A stretch of DNA of 64,000 bases from Amaurobius ferox (Eukaryota; Arthropoda; Arachnida; Araneae; Amaurobiidae), in assembly GCA_951213105.1 (NCBI GenBank), contig OX578152.1, forward strand, positions 100,050,568 to 100,114,567. Reading direction: 5' to 3'. Below the pieces are notes generated by a model. It searched no databases, was not told where the DNA came from, and was given only the letters and a program-made list of their open reading frames with translations. Both the position numbers and the translations under genes were made by a program. The first letter of the stretch is position 1. Each line of letters starts with the position of its first letter. This document shows positions 10,936-21,700 of this stretch, in pieces.

Positions 10936-12059
10936 TAAATGCACTTATCCATATTTTCAATTACATCTACACTGGAACACGTTTTCTTGAACATACATAT
11001 ACATTCCATACCGGAACACATTTCACACTGCAATCCAATTAAATCTACAAAAATATCTACTGAAAATCTGTATAAAATGTTTATGTACATGAATTACGAG
11101 AAAGGTTTTAAATATTTATTCCAAAAAAGTTTGTAGCAACAAATCTTAGCAAAATTGATCGAAAAAGATCTGTAAAAACAAGGGTCAACGAATTCGATCA
11201 AAAAATATCAGATGAAATACACAGAAGACTATTCCGGCCACACATTTAACTGCCGTAAACCCCTGGGTTGGCTGTGTGGTCTGGGCCTTTCACACAGAAG
11301 ACTATTGAAATACTATTGCCTATTAAAATACAGATTCCTCAAAAGTCGCACACTGATTGGATGTCCGGAAAGTCGTGGGCTACCAGATTGGCGAAGTAAA
11401 CAGGAATGAAATTGTAACCCGGTGAATTGCACCAACTTAGCACACTTTTGTACTTTGAAAAAAGAGTGGAGTCTATTCTATCGATCAAAAGTATCATTGG
11501 TCGATCGGGAGATTAGCTCACACCCCAGATTTCAAAGTACAAAAGCGCGCCAATTTGGCGCCATGCACCGGCACAGGGTTACATTTCATTCCGTTTATTT
11601 CGCCAAACTGGTAGACTTTCCGGACATCCAATCAGCGCGCGACATTTTGGGAATCTGCATTTCAATAGTCTTCTGTGTATTTCATCATCTCTCTCGCTGC
11701 TGATTCTTGTTTTTATAGATCTTTTTCGATCATTTTTGCAAAGATTTTTTTCTACAAACTTTTTGGAATAAATATTTAAAACATTCCTTGCAATTCATAT
11801 ACATTAACATTTTACGCAAATTTTCAGTAGATATGCAGATTTTTATTGGAGTGTGAAACGTGTTCCAATGTTGAATGTACGTGTATGCTCAAGAAAACGT
11901 GTTCCGGTGTGGATGTAATTAAAATATATGGATATATCAGTCAATATTTTTGGATTGCTGTGTGAACCGTGTTCTGTTACATAAAGGTTAGTTCTTTTAT
12001 TTATTCATCCCGTGTTTTGAAATTGTTGTTTGTATTTTCCCGTGTTTTTAAAATGGTTC

Positions 12060-12740
12060 TCCTAAGTATCGTTTTCTCTTAAATTTCGTTAAAGTACAAT
12101 CTTTTTTCTAAGTTGTGTTTTTTCTTAATTTTAGTTAAAGTACAAACATTTTTCTAAGTATCGTTTTCTCTTAAATTTCGTTACTTAATTTTAGTTAAAG
12201 TACAAACATTTTTCTAAGTATCGTTTTCTCTTAAATTTCGTTAAAGTACAATCTTTTTTTTAAGTTGTGTTTTTTCTTAATTTTAGTTAAAGTACAAATG
12301 TTTTTCAAAGTATCGTTTTTCCTTAAATTTAGTTAAAGTACAAACGTTTTTCTAAGTATCGTTTTCTCTTAAATTTCGTTAAAGTACAATCTTTTTTCTA
12401 AGTTGTGTTTTTTCTTAAATTTAGTTAAAGTACAGACATTTTTCTAGGTATCTTTTTTCCTTAAATTTAGTTAAAGTACAAACTTTTATCAAAGTTCTGT
12501 TTTTCCTTAAATTTTGTTAAAGTTTAAAGTATTGTTTTTCCTTTAATTTAGTTAAAGTACAGACATTTTTCTAAGTATCATTTTTTCTTAAATTTAGTTC
12601 TTTTTTTTTAGTTAAACTTAAATTTAGTTTTTAAGTACAAACATTTTTCTAAGTATCCTTTTTAGTTAAATTTTGTTAAAGTACAAACATTTTTCTAAGT
12701 ATCGTTTTTTTCTTAAATTTAGTTAAAGTCCAAACATTTT
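12060..12740. repeat. Tandem 46-bp array, right arm of fold-back
   Basis: About fourteen units with period near 46 bp, each containing GTTAAAGTACAAAC, a T-rich stretch, CTAAGTATCG and TTTTCTCTTAAATTT. Units alternate between AAGTATCG and AAGTTGTG forms. Next to it, 12745-12910 is a diverged second copy of the palindrome centre (compare 11500-11690). Confidence 0.75.
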
Positions 12741-13225
12741 TCGGTTGATCGATAGAATAGCCCCCCACAACTCCTTTGGCATGAAGCATCCGATTGGCGC
12801 GAAGCACCAGGTTACAATTCTGTTCCGTTTTCGTCGCCTGTCTGACATTCAATCGATTCACGGCTTTTTCGGATTCTGCATTTTATGGAAAATAGGTATT
12901 TCATCAGATGTTTTTCAATTGGATTTGTTGAGTATTAAAAGTTTTTTATTCTGCAATTACACACACAGGTTACGCAATATTTTTGGAATGCACAAAAATC
13001 TTATTTTGTAATCTTTTTATGAATTCACTTTTATTCAAATTGAATTGCACTATTATTTACATTCAAAATTCCAGTTCATAAAAAAACTATAAAATGCGTC
13101 ATTTTGGTAGGAGCAGCCTATTTTAAAACACGGGAATATATGTCACTTGAGTGGGGAGGAATCAATTTCAAAACATTGAGAAATGCGCCAATTTGGTGCA
13201 CTTTTGTACTTAGAAAAAAGCATGG

Positions 13226-15639
13226 GGGCTATTCTATTGATCTACCTTTTCTTTAATTAAAGGTGGTTAGCCAATAATTTTCAATGATTTGTAATTAATT
13301 TATATTCTTGTTTTTATTTTTTGATCATTTACTCTGTAACTTTTCAATCATGGCTATCACAATATTTTGGTCCTTTTTCACTTTATATTGTTGAAGCCGA
13401 TATTATGAACTGATCAACTCTTTTATTTAAGAATTTCCCCAATATATTTATTTCATAAGAGTGCAAAATAAGGAAATAATTTTAGTAGCAAATTGCTAAT
13501 AAAAATTTGATTTGTGTAGCAGTTCCCAACTATATCACAACGTTTTTAACTGGTTTGCAAATAAAGATACGCAAGCGCAAGAAGGATAAAGCTAAAAATT
13601 CTAATTCGTTTTACATCTTGCCAATGATTTTCATTATAGGTCTTTTGAGGTATTTTATAATAGTTTTCCAAAACATCATAAAAAAATCATTTACCATGAA
13701 GCATTCAAGTACTTTTGGGGGTAATTTTACATTCTTTTTTCTCCCATAACACCAAGATTTTTTCAGCTTTAACTTTTTGCCATTATTAGTATAGATTATT
13801 TCCTAACATACCTGCTTCTCTTAGGTTTTTAAGTTTTCTCATCTCGATTCTCCCATCCCCAGGGTTGATGCCCTTTATTCGTGCCAGACACCTAGCTTTA
13901 AGTTTGCTTGTGTTGGCATTGGGTCACAGCTTATTACCGAAACGCTTTCATATAGACTAATTATTTTAATTTATTATAATTAAGAATATGTTATAATGTA
14001 TATTTAATCTATAAATAAATTCACAAGCCGAAAATGGCAGAGGCGAATTTTACGTATCATTTTTGTTTTAGGGAGTGATTTTAATTCTGTATGTGTATCC
14101 GCTTTAGGGAACTTTTATAAATTTGAAACTAGAATTTTGCCATTCAACTTCCATTTTACACGATGCAAGTACACACAATAAGTTGACATTTCAATTTATT
14201 GATTCAACTTCTTGCGTCATGTATAGGGCCTGAAATAAAGCGTGGCAAAGACATTGCACTGGGGTATGTCTCAAAACACATTGGGGATTATAGAATATAG
14301 GAATGTGGATTGTACTAATTCTCAGCTGCAAATGCAATAAATTAAGTTTTGGAGAGGGACTCTTGTAGCAATAAATGTTGCCCATTTGCGGAAAGATTTA
14401 TTTTTTTCGCTGTCCTGACTATTTTGTTTGAATGTTTAAAATTACACTGTAAAATGCAATGTGAATTAATTTATTACATCGCAAAGCATAAATTTTCCAT
14501 CACGATTTATGATGTGATATTGTTTACATGCACCCAGTTTCATAACAAGTAAGTTCTTTATTCTTTTGAAGAGAATTTTATTTTTTTAATATTTCAATTC
14601 TTCCGAATTTAGAAAATATCATTTTATATCACTAAAAACATGCCGTTTTATTAAATTACTTTAATTTTTCGAACTACAGAGGGAAGAGCGTGATCTACAC
14701 TTGGCTGCTTGTAAATTGAAAATGAAACCAATTTAATTCTTTGAATTGATATTAATTATTAACAGTTGGCACTTTTGAAAACAACTAAACTGCAAACATT
14801 ACATACATTTTTATCCATATATTTTTAGTTTTTTGCATTGTCAATGACAGATTAATAACTTAAAACTGGCTATAATCTCTAAAATGAAATCAGAAATTTC
14901 TTTGAGTTATTGTACACTGGGACTTTAAAAATGTGAAATTTTCGTAATCTATCTTAAAAATGAATACGAAGTATATCCTGGGTAGTAGCTTTCAAACGCA
15001 CTATTTTAGCCAATGTCACCCTTGCTAATATTTTCCATATGGTTGTTTGGATTGTACGTATGCAGCAAGTTAAAGTAAAAATAATACATAACATTGCAAT
15101 ATTGTCAATTTAGCTTGGAAAAACATTCCCCTGTCCCCAAGGATGATGCCCGTTATTAGTACCAGGTGCCTAGATTGAAGTTCGCTCACATTGGTTCCAG
15201 GCTGCAACGTATTTCCGAAACTCTTGCATTTAATTTATCATAATGTAAAATTGTTATAATGAATATTTAAACAATAAGTTAATTGATAAGCTGAAAATAG
15301 TGGGGGCAATTTTATTGTAGCATGTAATTTTAATCCTGTTTGCATATCTGCTATCAGGAATTGTTTAAAATTTGAAGCAGGTGTAAAAATGATAAAATAC
15401 CTATTAGTACAGTATGTAAAAGTGAGGACACTCCAAATTTTGGCATAGCACTGGGTCAGTTTATAGAATGTGGCATATCTCAAAACATATCAGTGATTAT
15501 GCAGAGGGAGAAAATAGGAATGTTGATTGCACTCATTTTCAACTACAAATTCAATATATTAGGATTAGCTTGTAGGAAGTAAAATATGGTAGCAATTGTT
15601 GACAAGTTTTCCTCACACCAAATGATGAATTGTTTAAGA
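13226..15639. other. Gene-free region with an internal segmental duplication
   Basis: No supported gene. The blocks at about 13840-14560 and 15120-15600 are diverged direct copies of each other: CCCAGGGTTGATGCCC against CCCAAGGATGATGCCC, then a matching A/T-rich continuation. The region around 14860-15110 resembles 1345-1615. I read this as old duplication of zinc-finger-gene flanks. Confidence 0.5.
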
Positions 15640-16270
15640 AGAAAGAGTCACTTTTGACTATCACAGAGTTTGGCCGGTAGTCAGGCTTTCATTAATTGCC
15701 AGTTTTTCAAGTTTAATCACTCTGCTGAAAAGCCATGGAGTTGGGAAGTATGTTAGAAACGTTATTAAAAGTATCAATAGGATCATCATGGCTGCTTATG
15801 CTAATGTGAAGCCCATTTAGTAGAAAAGATCATCATGTCCATACTCATATTGGTTAAAAACATTTAGGTGAGGTGTCATGAAAAGGATTTAGTAAAAGTA
15901 GTCAATTGGATTTTTATCTGTATATTCACTAATGAAAAGCCATTGTCAGGTGTTCCAAAAATATTTTTGTTATATGTGTGCTGTTGATCAATTTGTTTCA
16001 CTATTTAGATAGGGAATTGTGTATTTTATACCTATATTGTGTTATATGTTGCATTTCATATGCTGTGGTATTAAGGATTGGATCGCCATCATTCATTTGG
16101 ATCTTCATGTCCATACTCATCATTTATTAGTGATATAGGGCAGAACAAATGAAGTAAGTATGGTATTTCGATCATTGAGTTAGCTCTCACTCTGGAGACA
16201 TTTAATTGTGAAATCTGTTGAAAAATATGTAGTCAAAAGAATCATTTGGATTTTCATATCCGTAAGATGT
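15640..16270 (+). pseudogene. Decayed C2H2 zinc-finger gene
   Basis: Remnants of several fingers are readable across shifting frames: a linker-like GCTGAAAAGCCATGGAG near 15724, TGAAAAGCCATTGTC near 15933, and a last finger near 16203-16263 reading FNCEIC, stop, KICSQKNHLDFHIRK. Stops and frameshifts are frequent. It is the third, dead member of the local zinc-finger family. Confidence 0.7.
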
Positions 16271-16535
16271 ATTTAGATTGTTTCAACATCATCAGCTACA
16301 AAAATGTGATTATATTTGGAAAGCATCGTGGAGCCGAAAGGGACATGTTCAGGGTTGTTTCTCTCCACTAAAACACCACTATTTCTATTACTTACACTAT
16401 TTTCACAACTAGTCACCATTTTTCTACTATTTTTAATGCTCCCAAATGTTTTAAACTGAACAAATGTATTTAAACTGTTTTGTATGGTTGCAACCATATT
16501 TTTCTTTTGAACAATCTCCATACTTGTAACTAAAC
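16271..16535. other. Short gene-free stretch
   Basis: The minus-strand opening here (82 codons) shows no known domain. I see nothing further. Confidence 0.4.
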
Positions 16536-17615
16536 ATTTATTTTTATAAATAAAATTGAAAATTTGTCTGTCTGTATGTTTGTCTCATTATCACGTGAGA
16601 ACGGCTATACTGAATTTCATGAAAATTTGTTGGTAGCCTTGGAATAGCCCCACTTTAAATTTTGTCTATGTTTCGCATTTTTAGGACCAGGGGTTGTCTA
16701 CATATTAATTTAAAGTGCATAGTTGAACCCTCCATAGACTTAACATTATGCAGATATTTTTTTTCTACAACTTTATTTGAAGAAAATTATATTATATCAC
16801 CTAGCAACGGATTGAAATCGAATGTGTTTATGTAGCAGATAATTTTAATTAAATCTTTTCCAATTTAAATAATAAAGAAATGTATGTAATATAAATTTTA
16901 TTAAAATTGCATTTTTGACTGGATATTTTCAATTATGTCCTTCAGATGTAAAGATTATGGGAATTATTGATATTTTCAATTTATTATGTCATCTGTTTTA
17001 TTTTGACAAAAGTAGTTGAAACTCATATATTGCAGTACAGGTAATCTACTAATATATGGGCATATCTTCGAATCCACGAGAATTTAAGTAAAATGGATAT
17101 ATCTTCCCATAGAATTTTATCTCTTTCATTTTGACGTATATTGGAATCAGTTACGACATTCAAGTTTAAAGATTACTGGGATTATTAATATTTTCAATTT
17201 ATCATGCCTGTGTTATTTTGACAAAGATTTTTGATTCTCATATATTATAGTACTGGTATACTATCTTCTACTACATGGGTATATTTTATAATGTACGAAA
17301 ATATAAGTAGTACAGATATATCTTCTCATACAATTTTAGCACTTTCATTTTGGCATATACTAATTTAATTTTATATTTTTTTTTGTAAATTTGTTTGCAG
17401 ACATGAGCAGGATATTTTATTCTTCAGATCTGCCTGTGAAGATAATTTGTAGAGAACAGAGATTCTTAAACTTTTTTTAGGAGCATTAATTTAAATATTT
17501 TAATAGAATATTTTGAATTACAATGCCATTTAGAGTACTATAGGAAGTTGTACGATTGTAAATTTTAAGTATCTTTCTAATGTACATTCTATACAAAGAA
17601 TGGGTATACTGCTAG
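16536..17615 (+). mobile_element. Helitron-like element, decayed 5' end
   Basis: The 3' end is classical for Helitrons: a hairpin CATTCT-ATACAA-AGAATG at 17586-17603, nine bases, then CTAG (17612-17615) followed by T. The 5' part has TAAAATTGAAAATTTG followed by GTCTGTCTG near 16560, but the exact first bases have decayed. No Rep/helicase is encoded, so it is non-autonomous. Confidence 0.65.
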
Positions 17616-18375
17616 TATGTAATATTTTCACCATTATTAATTAAATAGTAAGTTGATTTAAAAATACATATTAAGGTTTGTGTGGAAAAGAATTGTGACA
17701 GACATATTGATATCTTAAATATGAAATTTAATTTTTTATAAACAACCAATTCATCTGATAATGATACTATACATCCATCCATCAATTCTTCCTAGCACTT
17801 CTAAAATAACAGCTGTGCAGACACGAAGCGCTTAAAATTATTTTCCTACTTAAGGCCAGAAGATATTTGATAATTTGACTATTCCCTAAAGCTGCACCAA
17901 GAAAATATAAACTTATTCTGAGTGAAAGACCAAACAAGTGACATATACGCTAGAAAAACACAGTATAGAATTAGCAACACAGAATAGGGAAGGAAAAAAA
18001 ACTGAGAAAGCAGCAACTGAAAGGGAGTTTTTTAAGAAGGCTAAAAAATCAAAATGAAACATAATCAATAGTGATGAGGAAGAACAAATTAAATGATAAT
18101 ATAAACTTGCATTTAGAAACAGATGAAGGAAATGGGGCATCATGAGATTCAGCTTTGGCATTTCATTCAAAAACTGACATAGTTTGGGACCAACCCTATA
18201 GGCAGGGTTAAATGGGATAAAAGTATTTCAATTTGTTTTTCATTGTTACTCATTAAAAATTATTTCCATTCAAATCTTGACTTTTGTTTTATGTAACAAA
18301 ATAGGTAAGACAAACATCATGTAATTTTGAGTAAAAAAATATGAGTAGAAAAAACTACACACAAAAATAATAACC
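17616..18375. other. Gene-free AT-rich stretch
   Basis: The minus-strand 85-codon opening at 17913-18170 lacks domain features. I see no repeats with clear ends. Confidence 0.4.
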
Positions 18376-19671
18376 AACAAGAAAGATCAATCATGCTTAA
18401 AGCATTGATTATGAAACACTTTCCATCTTCAATGCAATTTTATTTAAACAAGTCTAAAATGCAATACATTCCTCGGTAATATTTTGAAACTTATCACAAT
18501 ACTGCATTAATTCATTATATTTGAGAACTTAAACCTTCATCGAAAAAAATGAACTTCATTCAAATGACGGCATTGAAATATAAATTGCCTGGTTTAAACG
18601 TCTCTAAAATGTTATACATTCCTCGGTAATAGTTTTAGAATTATCATAATACTACGATAATTTATTATATTTGAAAACTTCATCGAAAACAACTGAAATT
18701 AATTCAAATGACGTCATAGAAAAAATAACACGCCTGGATCTCTATATAAAAACAGGATTTCATTCATAACTTTCTCCCATTCATTTCATTCATCACAATA
18801 CTATAATAATTTATTTTATTTAAAAATTTCGTTTAAGACCATGGAGCTACAAAAAATTAAACTCTATGCTTGAAACTTCATCGAAAAAATCGTCCTTCTC
18901 TTTATGAAATCAATTAATATTTCATTCATATCAGCCATGCAGACTCCATGGACTAAATTATTTTGTGTTAAAATACAGGAATTCTAATACAACTCATTCT
19001 ATATATTTTGCTGTTTACATTTTACATAGGTGAAAAATAGGCTTAGTTGTAGAAATAATCAAATTTAGATGAGCATTTAAACTCAAATATATTGTCATTG
19101 CGTTGTTTCAGTATGTAGATGCACAGAATTTTAGCAAAGATAAAGTAGTTTTAGGATGGATACAACACTCAATATTAATTAAAAAGAACTTAAAAAAATC
19201 ACGATTTTGAAACAAGATGGATGCCATATATCATTTTGAAGTGGGTCATGTGATCGTTTCATATCATGGTCACGTGATCGTTTCATATAAGAGGTGTAAT
19301 TATTATTTTAATTTTTATTTAAAAAACTACTGAATATATTTCGCTGAATTTTTTTTATATATTTTATGGAACAATTTGAATATTACCTAAAATTTTCGAA
19401 GCAATTTGTGAATTTTAAATCTGCTTAAAAAATGTTTGAAAAATTAGGTCCCATAGGGCTCAATGTATTTCATTTTTTCGACCCGGGTTTAATCCAAAAC
19501 TAATTGGGTGATATTATTCATTTATATTCCCATAGGTTCTACAGACCGTCTGAACAACATACTAAAATTTCATTTTGATTAAGTCATTTTTATGGCAGTT
19601 ATCGTGCTAACGGACAGACAGAGTGAACAAAGTCATAAACACTTTTCAACTTTGTTGTAAAGTGTTAAAAA
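18376..19671 (-). mobile_element. Helentron-like (HINE) element, family C
   Basis: This is the reverse complement of the element at 58337-59663. One end carries a perfect hairpin built on ACACTTT-A-CAAC-AAA-GTTG-A-AAAGTGT. The other end carries GTTGGAAAGTGTTT, whose bases repeat the hairpin arm in inverted orientation (a subterminal inverted repeat). A terminal hairpin plus a subterminal repeat fits Helentron-associated elements. Here the CTGTCTG microsatellite is nearly lost. No coding capacity. Confidence 0.55.
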
Positions 19672-20120
19672 GTGTCCTATTCATTACTACTCTGGCCTGA
19701 AGAAGGGGACGTATAGCATCCTTGAAACAGTTGTCGTCACCTATTTCACATATGCCTACTTTCTTCAAGGAAGTTGAAGTTATTTGTATAAAGTAATGTT
19801 TATAACATGCAATGTCCATAGAATATCTAGGAGTCCATATTTGTATGTAATGACGAGAAATCCACCAGAAAGCAGATGCTGTCTTAACGAGAGTCCACGT
19901 ATTTAGTAATTTATCTACTTTAATCATAAATAGAAAATTCAGTATGTTTCATGATAGGGTACTGAGTCATTCTAATTATGGGTAAACACCAATTCACTAT
20001 AAGTCATATCACATCTCAAAATAAATCATGTAGCATTTTTATGTTGCAGTTTAGTATCGTAGTCATATTTGTTAGACAGGGTGCTATAAAGAGTTGAGCA
20101 CTGCAAATAAAATGTTATTA
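19672..20120. other. Gene-free stretch
   Basis: A 93-codon minus-strand opening shows no family features. I see nothing else to report before the transposon end at 20121. Confidence 0.4.
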
Positions 20121-21083
20121 CAGAGGGTGTTCACACATTTTTGTAACGATTTTGACTTTCTCCATTAATTAAATAAAAAAACCTGACTGGCATCAAGTTG
20201 GAATAGAGTTTAATTATCATCTGCATAATTCAAAATATTCTTTGCTTTAAAATGTCGCAGGAAAATAAATAATGGATCGAAGGCTGTATTTTTGCGCTTT
20301 CCGAAGAGGAATACTCTTATTAAATTATAGTACTCTTATTCGATTGTTAAAAAAAGATGTGAAAAGCAGGGTTTTAATATTTCTACACGTAAATAAAGTA
20401 ACATAATTAATAAAAAAGGAAAAAAACATCAAAGTTAACATTTGACTGGGAAAAAGATAAAAAATGCATACCCAACAAAGGTTGGTTCAGAGAAAACAGG
20501 GAAAGTTTTGCTAAAGGTTTTATGGTTATTGCTGGATTCTTTTATAATGGAAAACTTTACTTAAAATAAGGAAAATAGAAAAAAATGTCAAAATTAACTC
20601 TGATTACTATCAGAAATATGTTTTAACACCTGTTTTCAAAAAAGACATTCCATCACTTTACCTAAACAGTCTTCACTGTGTTAAGTTCCATCAGGATAAG
20701 ACTACCAACCATACCTCTAAATCTACTGCTATATTTTTTGAAAAAATGAGAAATGAATCCGGAATTGAGGCTATTCCATTTAAATGCATCCTACCCAAAT
20801 CCCCCGATCTGTCTCCTATGGATTACTGTGCATTTGGACTTTTAAAACAAGCTCTTTATAAGTGGCATCCCAAAACATTGGATGGAAGATTGTGGTGGAA
20901 GAGTGGAACAAAATCAACCTTGATATTTTAAGAAAAGCTCTTTTATCTTGGAAATCAAGATGTAATATTATAGTTCAACAAAAGGACTATCAGATTGAAC
21001 ATATTAGAAAATAAAATTCTTATCTTTGTTTATATATATTTATTTTTTTCAAAATCATTACAAAAATGTGTGAATACCCTTTG
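20121..21083 (+). mobile_element. Mariner-like element, DD41D type, decayed
   Basis: Flanked by TA on both sides (20119-20120, 21084-21085), with inverted repeats of about 35 bp (CAGAGGGTGTTCACACATTT... against ...AAATGTGTGAATACCCTTTG). The length, 963 bp, is short for the family, so internal sequence has been lost. It encodes the transposase relic described next. Confidence 0.75.
20590..21014 (+). pseudogene. Mariner transposase, catalytic C-terminal part
   Basis: One frame reads through the second aspartate motif (FHQDKTTNHTS) to the third (SPDLSPMDYCAFG). There are 41 residues between the two aspartates, giving a DD41D spacing. A frameshift near 20890 follows, after which another frame continues to a stop near 21014. 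The first aspartate motif and the DNA-binding half are not recognisable upstream. The WLPKSPDLSP-type motif is shared by all mariner-Tc1 transposases. Confidence 0.65.
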
Positions 21084-21409
21084 TATTTATAATTTAGTCA
21101 CCTCCCTGCAAAATAGTGTATTTTTTTTCTGTTTCTATAAGACAATATATTTGTTATTTTAAGTTATCAGAGCACATTTGTACCTTAAATAACATACATA
21201 TTCTGTACATTTCTTGATGCTATTAAGTAGGTGGTAAAATTAGTTTTACAATTTTGTATAAATATGTTTCAAAGATTATATTCATAGGGTGATCAACATT
21301 AAAACTCAATAATCTGAAATTTTCCTAGTGAACACTGTGTCCCTTATAAATCTGCCATTTTAATAATAAACAAACAATTGTGTTTAATAAAATAACTCTG
21401 TAATTTGCT

Positions 21410-21700
21410 GGTCAGGTAGCTGCGATGTATAAGGCAAGCATTTCTTCATACTCGCTCGATTGCAAAGTTGTGTGTTCGAATCTCACCTGTAGGCATGGGT
21501 GTTGTGGTGTCCATTTAGGGTATAATGTGATCTGTCCCCTGTGGTACATCTATCAAGGTGAGATATAAGTAAAGAGTCTTATGACAACCATCCCATGAGC
21601 ACTAAATTACATGATTGCTGTACTCCCCTACATACGCATTTTCTTGCGCACCTCTCCTTCCATTGCATTACATTGTGTCTTCATAAGGATGAAGTCATAC
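21410..21700 (+). mobile_element. Possible tRNA-derived SINE, unrelated to the first family
   Basis: A head with GGTCAGGTAGCTGCG and a B-box-like GTTCGAATCTC at 21472-21482 is followed by a GC-richer body (GTGTTGTGGTGTCC, CTGTCCCCTGTGGTACATC). The A box is weak and I find no second copy in the window, so the call rests mainly on the B box. Confidence 0.4.

Larger units (their letters stand above)
10245..13225. mobile_element. Three-kilobase fold-back palindrome
   Basis: The left arm (about 10245-11480) returns as its reverse complement in the right arm (about 11500-13225), with the centre near 11490 (TCGATCAAAAGTATCATTGG). Matching landmarks include GAACTGGAATTTTGAAT at 10381 against the ATTCAAAATTCCAGTTC block at 13062. 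Others are the 'ACACAGAAGACTATT' block at 11218 against its inverse near 11665, and the GGAACACGTTTTCTTGA region at 10975 against 11885. The arms contain tandem 46-bp units. No transposase is encoded. Long inverted repeats built from short tandem units are the hallmark of Foldback-type elements. A simple inverted duplication is the alternative. Confidence 0.7.

Noticed and set aside
12060..12740. CRISPR array, because of regular repeats
   Set aside because: Units are contiguous at about 46 bp without unique spacers, and the sequence is eukaryotic.
16273..16521. 82-codon minus-strand gene
   Set aside because: No family features and no conserved start; treated as chance opening.
20746..20931. 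Stand-alone 61-residue gene
   Set aside because: It is the C-terminal part of the DD41D mariner transposase.
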